Shown here piece by piece: positions 7,211 through 13,809 of a stretch of DNA of 22,807 nucleotides. The position numbers and the translations under genes are program-made. The stretch's first letter is position 1. Each line of letters begins with the position of its first letter. Source of the stretch: Candidatus Tayloriibacteriota bacterium. GTDB taxonomy: Bacteria; Patescibacteriota; Minisyncoccia; Phycocordibacterales; JAKAEA01. Where the stretch lies: contig JARIGY010000047.1 in assembly GCA_029288535.1 (NCBI GenBank), positions 1 to 22,807 of the forward strand. The letters are read 5' to 3'. Below the pieces are notes generated by a model, which saw only the letters and a list, made by a program, of their open reading frames with translations, searched no databases and was not told the origin of the DNA.

Positions 7211-7516
7211 TTAGAATCGTCGTGAATCGCGAGAGTCTCGGGAATCATTGTTTCGGCGAGGTCGCTCTTCCATAGGTCGAGCCTCGTTGACAGTGAGGGT
7301 TCGTCCATCGAGCTCCTTTCCGTTGAACATGTCGATAGCCGCCTGAGCATCCGCGTCATTTTCCATTTCTACGAAGCCGAAGCCCTTTGACCGGCCCGAC
7401 ATCTTGTCCATGATGATGGTTGCTGAGGCAACTGCGCCCGCTTTCGAGAAAGCATCTGATAAACCCTGCTGGGTGGTGTTGTATGAAACGCCACCAACAT
7501 ATAATTTCTTTGCCAT
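7211..7516 (-). CDS. Single-RRM RNA-binding protein
   Basis: RNA-binding protein of 101 residues with one RRM: RNP2 LYVGGV (residues 5-10) and RNP1 KGFGFVEM (44-51), both with the aromatic residues that stack on RNA. The tail (about 82-101) is Arg/Asp/Ser-rich with two SRD repeats. It matches the short RRM proteins of cyanobacteria and many CPR genomes, some of which are cold-induced; regulation here is not shown. The ATG at 7516 is preferred to the start at 7549 because MAKKLYVGG is the usual family N-terminus. A minus-strand TATAGT at 7598-7603 could give a 5' leader of about 75-80 nt. It ends at the shared terminator 7152-7187. Confidence 0.9.
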   Translation of the reverse strand: MAKKLYVGGVSYNTTQQGLSDAFSKAGAVASATIIMDKMSGRSKGFGFVEMENDADAQAAIDMFNGKELDGRTLTVNEARPMEERPRRNNDSRDSRDSRRF

Positions 7517-7822
7517 GTAATTGATTATTGGCCTGATAAAGTAAGGCACCGCGATCTCTTAAAACATAATCTACGCTTAAGGAGACGAGCTTACTCCACT
7601 ATAGTATCGCAGGTCGAATACTAAGTCAAAGGCCGAATATGTGGTGTAATATGTAAGACTATCCCCGCCTCGCCGTCTCCATGAGTACAATTGATTGAAC
7701 AGCCACTGGTACATTCCCGAACTTCCCATATTGCATGGATCCCGATGAGCGCAACGCGTTCTGACAGATACATTTTGGGAAATAAAGTTTTAATTTTATC
7801 GAAAGGCCACGTTCACAATTTC

Positions 7823-7851
7823 AAGACGGCTGCCCGAAAGGCGGCTGTTTT
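7823..7851 (+). terminator. Possible plus-strand terminator with no known upstream gene
   Basis: A 12-position stem (aagacggctgcc with ggcggctgtttt, loop cgaaa) pairs fully on the plus-strand RNA if three G-U pairs are allowed, then runs into TTTT. On the minus strand those three pairs would be C-A mismatches. The direction therefore favours plus-strand transcription, yet no plus-strand gene lies between 7187 and here. Confidence 0.45.
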
Positions 7852-7877
7852 GCTGGATGGAATTTAATATGACAAAT

Positions 7878-7912
7878 AAAAATGCCCCGCTGATCTTAAA
7901 GTCAGGGGGGCA
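7878..7912 (-). terminator. Rho-independent terminator of the 7945-8484 gene
   Basis: Arms tgccccgctga and tcaggggggca pair with one mismatch around an 8-nt loop. On the minus strand the stem is followed by TTTTT. It starts 33 bp past the stop of the minus-strand gene. Confidence 0.75.
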
Positions 7913-7944
7913 ACATTTCGTGATCAAACTTTGGTTTCCCGATC

Positions 7945-8484
7945 TTAAAACGGTTTGCGAGGCCTCATGCCTGGCAAATACTCGTGCTTCGGAGCTGGCA
8001 CGGTAGCCGCGTTCGGGTAGGCCCGGTTCGCGCCATTCGCAAAGCAATATGTGAGATTCTCAATCTTAGCCTCAATCATAGCGATCGTGACTTCGGTCAG
8101 AAGCCCCAGTTCCTCGTCGGCATAAGCCTTCTTGTAGCTCTCGGCGTGAAGCTTGAGTACGTAATTCACGATGGTCTCGATGAACGCATGCAGACTATCG
8201 CTGTCAAAAGTCTCTTCGGCACCCTGCGGCAAAGCGGACTTAAGGAGACCCTCGATCCCCTTTTGAAAGTCAGGTTCGTATTGATCGAAGCGTGCCGGAT
8301 CAGGTTCATCCAGATGAAAGTGGTACGTCAGCCAGTAACAGAGATCAGCAAGACCATCGATGAAGGTCTGTCTTTTCTCTAAATGCCATTTCCTGTCTTC
8401 AGCCAGCGGTTTAGCCACCGAAAGAAAAAGATCGTTCAATGCCTGCATAGGCTTGGCGATCGCATCTACAGTAAGTCTGTCCAT
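7945..8484 (-). CDS. Orphan soluble helical protein
   Basis: Protein of 179 residues with no signal peptide or membrane helix and an acidic, helix-rich composition, for example LKLHAESYKKAYADEELG and TEVTIAMIEAKIENL. Aromatic and histidine clusters occur in CYWLTYHFHLDEP (about residues 49-61). The last 25 residues are proline-rich. No catalytic motif or family was recognised. It is a single-gene unit with its own hairpin terminator downstream and an upstream region holding TTAACG, a 17-bp spacer and AACAAT. GGAG lies about 11 nt before the ATG. The isolated, well-terminated arrangement supports a real expressed gene. Confidence 0.7.
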   Translation of the reverse strand: MDRLTVDAIAKPMQALNDLFLSVAKPLAEDRKWHLEKRQTFIDGLADLCYWLTYHFHLDEPDPARFDQYEPDFQKGIEGLLKSALPQGAEETFDSDSLHAFIETIVNYVLKLHAESYKKAYADEELGLLTEVTIAMIEAKIENLTYCFANGANRAYPNAATVPAPKHEYLPGMRPRKPF

Positions 8485-8571
8485 TGGACACGCTCCATTG
8501 TTAAAGGTCCAGGTTCTAGCGTTAACGTTATACTGAATTTTAAAAAATGCAAGAGTAGAGATAGAAACTTT

Positions 8572-8612
8572 AAAAAATCCGCTTCCAATTTATGTTTGGA
8601 AGCGGATTTTTT
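8572..8612 (-). terminator. Strong Rho-independent terminator of the GlsB-like gene
   Basis: A perfect 17-bp stem (arms at 8572-8588 and 8596-8612) with loop tttatgt, flanked by A and T runs. It lies 34 bp past the minus-strand stop at 8646. The flanking runs would also allow termination on plus. Confidence 0.9.
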
Positions 8613-8645
8613 TAAAATTTAATTCTTCAGAGAAAAGCTGGACTG

Positions 8646-8909
8646 CTAGACTATCCGATGGTTTCGGCCGCCGCGGATAGCCCGGACAATGGCGATAAGC
8701 ACTACCGCACCGATGATTGCGACAATGAAACTGTAGAGGTTAAAGCCTGTCACACCGGCGCTGCCGAACATGCTCATGATCCATCCGCCGAGGACTGCGC
8801 CGACTACTCCCAAGACGATATCCATAAGCAGCCCTTCGCGCGAACCCATGATCGCTGAAGCGGCCCAACCGGCGATAGCTCCGAAAACAAGCCATAATAT
8901 AAGATTCAT
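8646..8909 (-). CDS. GlsB/YeaQ/YmgE (transglycosylase-associated) family membrane protein
   Basis: Small membrane protein of 87 residues with three hydrophobic segments (about 2-20, 27-47 and 57-77) and the family's glycine pattern: FGAIAGWAAS near the N-terminus, then DIVLGVVGAVLGGWI. The end is arginine-rich. Members are common stress-linked membrane proteins of unknown mechanism; the historical 'transglycosylase-associated' name has no enzymatic support. No Shine-Dalgarno is visible before the ATG. The gene is followed by the strong terminator at 8572-8612. The DUF2127 gene lies 69 bp upstream. Confidence 0.9.
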   Translation of the reverse strand: MNLILWLVFGAIAGWAASAIMGSREGLLMDIVLGVVGAVLGGWIMSMFGSAGVTGFNLYSFIVAIIGAVVLIAIVRAIRGGRNHRIV

Positions 8910-8978
8910 AGTAATGTTTTGTTAGACTGATAATCCTTACTTACCCTTACTCCTAAAGACGAGCGGAGCAGCATAAAA

Positions 8979-9473
8979 TTACGAGTGTTCAGTTTTGACC
9001 TGCATGAACCGATATTCTTTCCAGATGAGCCACATGATGAACACGTCAAAAATAGTGAGAATAACGAGAAGGACTGAATGCGTAATGAAGTATCTGTGAA
9101 CTTGGTAGGCAATGAAAAGTCCCAGCACAGCCAGCGAAAGCGGATACGCCCAGAGTTTTTTCATGTATAAGCCGATCACCAAAAGCAGCTTGACCAGGCC
9201 ATGGCTCAGCAGATACGACACGACAAAAAGCTTGCCTCCCGACGTAAAGTGGTTTACCGAATGCATTATGTAATTTGCAAAGCCGTCTTTCGGGTCTTCG
9301 ATGAGTTCATCCTGGGTAAAAAATGCCAGTGAATGAAGAATGAAGTGCTGCGTTGCAAACATGGCCAAAAAGCCAGCCGACACCTCGATGAAGGCCGAGA
9401 TAGCCTTGATGAGCAGACCTGCGTTGAATAACAGATCTATGCGCCGGCGGCTTTTCTTTCCTGACCGCTCCAT
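8979..9473 (-). CDS. DUF2127 family membrane protein
   Basis: Integral membrane protein of 164 residues with about four helices. The layout fits DUF2127: a basic N-terminus, first helix LLFNAGLLIKAISAFIEV, a polar loop with HSVNHFTSG, then the conserved SYLLSHGLVKLLLVIGL (about residues 85-101) and LWAYPLSLAVLGLFIAYQ. The function of the family is unknown. The start lies 2 nt after the stop of a 30-residue basic ORF (TAATCATG), suggesting translational coupling. AGGA is 14 nt upstream of the ATG, inside the small ORF. Confidence 0.85.
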   Translation of the reverse strand: MERSGKKSRRRIDLLFNAGLLIKAISAFIEVSAGFLAMFATQHFILHSLAFFTQDELIEDPKDGFANYIMHSVNHFTSGGKLFVVSYLLSHGLVKLLLVIGLYMKKLWAYPLSLAVLGLFIAYQVHRYFITHSVLLVILTIFDVFIMWLIWKEYRFMQVKTEHS

Positions 9474-9475
9474 GA

Positions 9476-9568
9476 TTATTTTTTATTCCTGCTTTTCTTG
9501 GTAGGTGCAACCTGCTTGCCGATCCTTTTCACGTTCTTGGGAGAATTTTTTGTTCTTGATCCTGACAT
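9476..9568 (-). CDS. Putative 30-residue lysine/arginine-rich peptide
   Basis: Short frame beginning MSGSRTKNSPKNVKR and ending KKSRNKK, with about 12 basic and no acidic residues. It has no hydrophobic stretch, so it would be a soluble cationic peptide that might bind RNA or the ribosome; this is inference. Support for coding: an ATG start, a TAA stop 2 nt before the DUF2127 ATG, and a GATAAT hexamer 12 nt upstream of its ATG. Without homologues it could also be a coincidental frame in a leader region. Confidence 0.45.
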   Translation of the reverse strand: MSGSRTKNSPKNVKRIGKQVAPTKKSRNKK

Positions 9569-9610
9569 AAGCGTTTTAAGATTATCGAATGAATAGATAC
9601 TTAGTATACA

Positions 9611-10177
9611 CTACTGTGCAAAAGTAAACGTATCGACCGATGCGTCGGCGACCGTGTGGAATTTGGCCCAGGCGCTGTCGGGAGAAGTCATGAAGATGAT
9701 GTACACGGTTCCATGCTTCGTTATCACATCAATACGGCTCCGCTGCGTGACATTGCCTTTGCCGTATGTCATTTCATACTGGTACGCATCGTAGTTTTTG
9801 AATTTCAGCGGCGAGTCGGAAACAAAAGCATAGTGCTGCTGCGCGGCGGCCTGCTGTTCGAGAGAAGCCATCACTTCGGACGCCGCGGGTGTCGTGCTGC
9901 CAAGCGGTACGGGAACGGAAAGAATGCGGATCGATGAAACTCCCTGGTCCGGACTGAAGGCTATGCCGGGAACCTTATCATTGCCGATCTCTACCGATTT
10001 CCATCCCGCCGGAGGGCGTATGGAAAAACCTCCCTGCTTGTCGGAATAAAGCGCAGCCAGCCTTCCGGAATACGGGTTGAGTCTGGGAATAACGAACCAC
10101 GCCGCCACTGCAAGACAAACGATAATAAATAAAATGCCCGCGCCGAGAATTACTGTCCGCTTTTTAAAATTATTCAT
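9611..10177 (-). CDS. Membrane-anchored protein with PsbP/DcrB-like domain
   Basis: Protein of 188 residues. A basic N-terminus and a transmembrane segment (about residues 8-30) anchor an exported domain that starts with GFSIRPPAGWK (50-60), an opening typical of PsbP/DcrB/DUF1795-like folds. It continues with alternating strands such as SSIRILSVPVPLG, YQYEMTYGKG and TVYIIFMTSP. No cysteine lies in the exported part and no catalytic residues are apparent. Such domains are common in surface proteins of CPR bacteria and their role is unknown. An extended -10 (TGA-TACAAT) lies 9 nt before the ATG. It is separated by 42 bp from the small ORF at 9568. Confidence 0.7.
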   Translation of the reverse strand: MNNFKKRTVILGAGILFIIVCLAVAAWFVIPRLNPYSGRLAALYSDKQGGFSIRPPAGWKSVEIGNDKVPGIAFSPDQGVSSIRILSVPVPLGSTTPAASEVMASLEQQAAAQQHYAFVSDSPLKFKNYDAYQYEMTYGKGNVTQRSRIDVITKHGTVYIIFMTSPDSAWAKFHTVADASVDTFTFAQ

Positions 10178-10186
10178 GTACCCGTT

Positions 10187-10195
10187 ATTGTATCA
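10187..10195 (-). promoter_or_regulatory. Extended -10 of the 9611-10177 gene
   Basis: Minus-strand TGA then TACAAT, ending 9 nt before the ATG at 10177. This predicts a leader of 2-3 nt at most. Confidence 0.45.
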
Positions 10196-10234
10196 GATAC
10201 ATTTTTTTATGCTCCCCTCTATATTATTTTATTT

Positions 10235-10441
10235 CTAGGAAATGCCACGGCTGAGCAACACGCCGAACAGGACCGACTTGATGCTTTCCTTAGTCCCGTC
10301 TTTCAACAGCGCTCCGGTTTCCCTGAATATGTCTCCCATCAGATTTTTCGCGTACTCCCTATCTGAACTGACAGAGAGTATTTTTCTGAATATCTCGTCA
10401 TAATACTCGTCATAAACTTTGACCAGCCTGCTTTCGATCAT
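10235..10441 (-). CDS. Sigma-70 region-2-like short protein (truncated sigma factor or remnant)
   Basis: Protein of 68 residues. Residues 8-45 (KVYDEYYDEIFRKIL, SDREYAKNLMGDIFRE) resemble sigma-70/ECF region 2.1-2.2, the part that binds the RNA polymerase coiled coil, where family members read like YDEYYDxIFRF..DRExAEDLxQExF. The frame then ends; the -10-reading residues of 2.3-2.4 look degenerate and region 4 is absent, so it cannot act as a full sigma factor. It may be a decayed gene or a small polymerase-binding regulator. A CATATT hexamer lies 6 nt before the ATG. Downstream sequence to 10178 contains no rest of a sigma gene in any frame that I can see. The family call rests on a short match. 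Confidence 0.5.
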   Translation of the reverse strand: MIESRLVKVYDEYYDEIFRKILSVSSDREYAKNLMGDIFRETGALLKDGTKESIKSVLFGVLLSRGIS

Positions 10442-10539
10442 ATGCGTAATATGCTAAACGCTAATATGACATTACAGACGTACATACAAACGATAAAATA
10501 CTTGAAAAACAATTATTTTAGTGGCCTAACTAATTACGC

Positions 10540-11496
10540 CTACTTATTCAAATTCATGTACAGGGACTTGTATGCTTCCAGTATGGAAACGTCTTTTAAT
10601 TCCCTTCCGAAAGCCTTGATGACAAACCCAAGCTGTTCAATTCTCGATACAATGCGCGGATCTTTGAATACCGACGCGTATTTGCCCGCAACGGAGATCA
10701 TCTTTATGAACTCTTCTGTTTTCGGTTTTTCTTCATCGGTAAAAAAGGTGGTTCCGGCTTTTTTCTCTTCTTCGGAATTGCGCAAATGTATTATCGGCGC
10801 ATATATAAGATTCCATAATTCCTGAACATTGATATCCAGATCGGTTTCCGGGCCGTTTATGAACTCGAATATTACGCTATTTGTCGCAAGATATGCCTGC
10901 TTTTGCACGGTTCGGATTTCGCGGGCGAGATCGGCATCGATACCGGCCAGGGAAAGTTCCATATACTCATCCAGGAACAGGTCGCGCTGGCCGCGCTCCT
11001 GTGATCGGTGCGTTATGCCGCCATAAAACATCCTATGCATTCCTTTCATGGCAAGGTCTTTCTTGTGCGTTCTCTCGATGCACTTGAATCCTATTTCTCC
11101 CACTTTTCCCATGCCTTTTAAAACCAGAACTATATCATGCCTCTCATCGACCATCCGCTTTGCATCAATGACGAGCTCGGGAATATCAATATAATCATCA
11201 AGCCAATGGGTTCCATGAGTAATGTACGACTTATCGACTATCTCCTGAGGCTTGCCCCTGGAAGTAAGACTGCATGTAAAAGCCTGAATATCGACTTCGC
11301 CGGTTCCGTGCATCACGCTCGTATTCTCGCTTTCCAGACCAAGATCGCGGATATCATTATTGAATTCATTTTTCCCCTGCTCGAGGGAACTCCTCATCTC
11401 CTCTGGGTTTTCTATAAGCGAAAATGCGGCTTCCAGCTTGCCGGCAAGGTCAGGCGCCGGCGCATCGTAATTATTTTCCTGCCGTTGATTGTCCAT
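10540..11496 (-). CDS. Orphan 318-residue soluble protein
   Basis: No family recognised. The protein lacks a signal peptide and membrane helices, is acidic at the N-terminus (DNQRQENNYDAPAPD) and is helix-rich in the C-terminal half. Notable stretches are SYITHGTHWLDDYID (about residues 90-104), VLVLKGMGKVGEIGFKCIE (about 122-140) and HRMFYGGITHRSQERGQRDLFLDEYMEL (about 153-180). Paired histidines suggest a possible metal or active site but no known motif fits. A TGA-TATACT extended -10 ends 6 nt before the ATG, so it has its own promoter although it follows the flavin-redox operon by 32 bp. A 98-bp AT-rich gap separates it from the sigma-like gene. Confidence 0.7.
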   Translation of the reverse strand: MDNQRQENNYDAPAPDLAGKLEAAFSLIENPEEMRSSLEQGKNEFNNDIRDLGLESENTSVMHGTGEVDIQAFTCSLTSRGKPQEIVDKSYITHGTHWLDDYIDIPELVIDAKRMVDERHDIVLVLKGMGKVGEIGFKCIERTHKKDLAMKGMHRMFYGGITHRSQERGQRDLFLDEYMELSLAGIDADLAREIRTVQKQAYLATNSVIFEFINGPETDLDINVQELWNLIYAPIIHLRNSEEEKKAGTTFFTDEEKPKTEEFIKMISVAGKYASVFKDPRIVSRIEQLGFVIKAFGRELKDVSILEAYKSLYMNLNK

Positions 11497-11502
11497 TGCA
11501 TG

Positions 11503-11511
11503 AGTATATCA
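11503..11511 (-). promoter_or_regulatory. Extended -10 of the 10540-11496 gene
   Basis: Minus-strand TGA then TATACT, ending 6 nt before the ATG at 11496. There is no Shine-Dalgarno between. Predicted start of transcription is at the ATG. Confidence 0.55.
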
Positions 11512-11528
11512 GAAATCCGGAATAGCCA

Positions 11529-13058
11529 TCATGCAAACCCCGGGAAAAAGTCTTTTTTGATACGGGATTTGTCTACTCCGATCTTGCCCAGCACGTCTTC
11601 GAAACCGGTAACCATGGAATGCGGACCCGATATAAAGAAGAATCTTTCTTGGAAATCAGGCACTTCCTGAGAAATCATTTCTTGGTCAACATATCCCCGT
11701 TTTCCCTTCCATGATTCAGGAACAGTTGATAGGTCAGTTAATGTATACACTGTTTTGATTCCCAATTCACTATGCGCTTCGTCTAGAATATCCGTATACG
11801 CGACATCCTGTATCGTTCTGTTGGAATAGAAGATGACGATATCCCTTTTTTCTTTTATATCGATAAGATATTTGATCATGCTCCTGAATGGCGTGATGCC
11901 GATGCCTCCGGCGACGAAGACCAGTTTTTTATGCTTGTTGCGCGGCAACGTAAAATCCCCTGCCCGCTGAGAAGCGATAATCGTGTCATCCGGCCTCATT
12001 TCCATAAGCTGCTGCTTAAAAGCGCTTGGGTCGGGATAGAACTTCACTCCCATGATGAGATCCTGTTCGGTCGGCGACGAGGCAATGGTAAAGTATCTCC
12101 TGTTTCCCCTGCTATCCACTTTTCTGTCGGATATCGTCCACTCCAGATACTGGCCCGGCTTGAATTTCATTTTTTTATTCGGCCTGAATATGAAGTCATA
12201 GGTATCATTGGCGACTTTCTGCACCTCCTTCAATTTCAGAATAAGTTTTTCTTTCGGACTTACGACATATGAGAAGATGTTTCCTGCCACGAGAGCCAGT
12301 TCGGGCGTCGAATAGACAGTGCCGATATGGATGGCAGGAGAAAAAAGAAAACCGACAACGGCTCCGTAAATGATCCTCAGCCATTTTGTCGGAGGAGTGG
12401 TCAGCGGCTCGGTCAGCATTATCGTTGCAAAAAAGAACAGGGGCGTAGAGGCGGCGACCCTCCAGAGAGAATTTAGTATATCCGCCGGGTTGGTGACTGT
12501 AGTTATAAGAATAGTAATGATCGCGACTGCACAAAAACTGAGCACCAGATCGAAGCGATGGATCTTTCGAGTGATTAAAAATCCGCCAATCAAAACAAAC
12601 GGGAGCATCCAAAGCGTACCCACCCACCAGCTTGCAGATTGGCTGATTGCGACTGCCGTAATTGCAACAGCTATGGCTGCGGGGTTGAATATGTGTTTTC
12701 TGCCGATTGCCAGGATATATTTGGACGCCATAGCAAGTACCGATGCCCAGATCGCCAACGAGAAAAATACCGTATCATGAGCCGACTGAAGCGGCGTGAT
12801 GACGAGAGCCAAGATAAGCGCGGTAATATAGACAGACTCGACGTTGGCCGGAACGTCAAATGCCCAGGCGAGAACAATGTTCGCCACTAGACATATTGTC
12901 GTAATAAAAAATGCTGAAAATAAAAGAGCGATAGGATTGTATGGCAATAACCCAAAGAAACTCAAGACCGCTCCAATCAGTACAAAACCAATCAGAATAT
13001 ACAATACAACCTTGTACATCGTGATCTTATCCAAAAAATTGTCGATGAGTCTTAGCAT
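11529..13058 (-). CDS. NqrB/RnfD-like membrane domain fused to FAD/NAD(P)H ferredoxin-reductase domain
   Basis: Fusion protein of 509 residues predicted to move electrons from cytosolic NAD(P)H across the membrane. Residues 1-265 hold 8-10 helices with NQR2/RnfD/RnfE-type marks: FNPAA (124-128) and TEPLT (216-220). Residues 270-509 form an FNR-type reductase: FAD-binding RRYFTI (320-325), dinucleotide-binding GGIGITP (384-390), SGPHSM (477-482) and a terminal FFPGF. The membrane domain carries ASTPL (203-207) where RnfD has the flavinylated GATPL, so covalent FMN there is uncertain. The ATG at 13058 is chosen because it follows the ApbE stop by one base (TAATATG); a TTG at 13079 is less likely. 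It is the last gene of the FMN-binding/ApbE operon. It is not a standard Rnf or Nqr complex, since no other subunits are nearby. Confidence 0.87.
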   Translation of the reverse strand: MLRLIDNFLDKITMYKVVLYILIGFVLIGAVLSFFGLLPYNPIALLFSAFFITTICLVANIVLAWAFDVPANVESVYITALILALVITPLQSAHDTVFFSLAIWASVLAMASKYILAIGRKHIFNPAAIAVAITAVAISQSASWWVGTLWMLPFVLIGGFLITRKIHRFDLVLSFCAVAIITILITTVTNPADILNSLWRVAASTPLFFFATIMLTEPLTTPPTKWLRIIYGAVVGFLFSPAIHIGTVYSTPELALVAGNIFSYVVSPKEKLILKLKEVQKVANDTYDFIFRPNKKMKFKPGQYLEWTISDRKVDSRGNRRYFTIASSPTEQDLIMGVKFYPDPSAFKQQLMEMRPDDTIIASQRAGDFTLPRNKHKKLVFVAGGIGITPFRSMIKYLIDIKEKRDIVIFYSNRTIQDVAYTDILDEAHSELGIKTVYTLTDLSTVPESWKGKRGYVDQEMISQEVPDFQERFFFISGPHSMVTGFEDVLGKIGVDKSRIKKDFFPGFA

Positions 13059-13059
13059 A

Positions 13060-13806
13060 TTACAGTGTATATTTTTCAAAACCCGACGTTAAGGTCGCAA
13101 TACCGTCCTTATCTATCATATACCCTTCGAAGCCATCAAGCTTCTCTATAAAACCTATGCCGTCCTTACCCATGGCAAATGCGGCAGTGGCAAACCTGTC
13201 GGCTTCATAGATATCCGGTCCGATGACCGTCAGGCTTACAATACCATTTGCCGACGGTACACGCGCATGAGGATTATAAATATGTTCGCCTCGGGCATAG
13301 GTTCCCGATGTCGCTACTCCCCGATCCTCTATCGATAGGACTTTGACGATTTCCGTCTCAGGCCTGAACGGGTTGCGGATCCCCACTCTCCATTGTTCTT
13401 TGCGATTGTTTTTTCCGCACGCCTGGATATCTCCGCCGATATCGATATAGAAATTATTGAACCCGTCCTTAAGAAGCATTTTCGAAGCGTTATGTATCGC
13501 CCAGCCTTTCACTAATCCGGACGGATCATACGTTCCTTCGGGAGTCCGGATATCGAAATAGCCACCTGTCTGTTTTTTTGTTTCTTCAGACAATCTAAAC
13601 ACTTCCTGCATATCGGCACTGTAACCACCTGGTTTTATCAGACCGTCATTTATCCCGGTGATTTCGCTGTCTGCCTTGTACGTGCTGAATTTCTGATCGA
13701 TGTACTCGAAATATGAAAATATCTTTTCTGAAGTTTCTTCTGTTGCATGCCGGTCGGCTATCTCGACGACGACCGTCATGCCCATGATGATCTTTTGCCG
13801 TTTCAT
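13060..13806 (-). CDS. apbE: FAD:protein FMN transferase (ApbE)
   Basis: Enzyme of 248 residues that transfers FMN from FAD to a Thr/Ser of target proteins using Mg2+. Family motifs are complete: DPSGLVKGWAI (94-104), IDIGGD (121-126), ATSG (165-168), HIYNP (175-179) and the metal-site stretch EADRFATA (201-208). It is slightly shorter than typical ApbE (about 300-350 residues) because it has no N-terminal extension: it begins MKRQKIIMGM and shows no signal peptide or lipobox, so it looks cytosolic, unlike most periplasmic or lipoprotein ApbEs. It lies 3 nt after the FMN-binding gene stop and 1 nt before the NqrB-FNR start. Those two are the natural targets. Confidence 0.93.
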   Translation of the reverse strand: MKRQKIIMGMTVVVEIADRHATEETSEKIFSYFEYIDQKFSTYKADSEITGINDGLIKPGGYSADMQEVFRLSEETKKQTGGYFDIRTPEGTYDPSGLVKGWAIHNASKMLLKDGFNNFYIDIGGDIQACGKNNRKEQWRVGIRNPFRPETEIVKVLSIEDRGVATSGTYARGEHIYNPHARVPSANGIVSLTVIGPDIYEADRFATAAFAMGKDGIGFIEKLDGFEGYMIDKDGIATLTSGFEKYTL

Positions 13807-13809
13807 GCA

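Larger units (their letters stand above)
7517..7944. other. 428-bp gene-free interval with paired elements, possible untranslated RNA
   Basis: No convincing coding frame is present. Visible structure: GGAGACG (7581-7587) complementary to CGTCTCC (7674-7680); a hairpin at 7602-7623 (arms tagtatcg and cgaatacta with one bulged base); a plus-oriented hairpin with T-run at 7823-7851; and the minus-strand terminator of the 8484 gene. The interval would hold the 5' leader of the RRM gene on minus and possibly a non-coding RNA on plus. No tRNA, tmRNA, RNase P or SRP signature was recognised. Confidence 0.4.

Noticed and set aside
7700..7740. cattcccgaacttccc resembling part of 5S rRNA
   Set aside because: Only the CCCGAAC core matches; flanking helices and the AAGUUAAG stretch are absent.
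7796..8047. 83-residue minus-strand frame across the 7945 stop
   Set aside because: It covers the terminator hairpin of the 8484 gene and has no protein-like pattern.
10187..10207. Short hairpin tgtat-cag-ataca followed by seven T on plus strand, as a terminator
   Set aside because: Five AT-rich pairs with a 3-nt loop are too weak, no plus-strand gene precedes it, and the same bases form the extended -10 of the 10177 gene.
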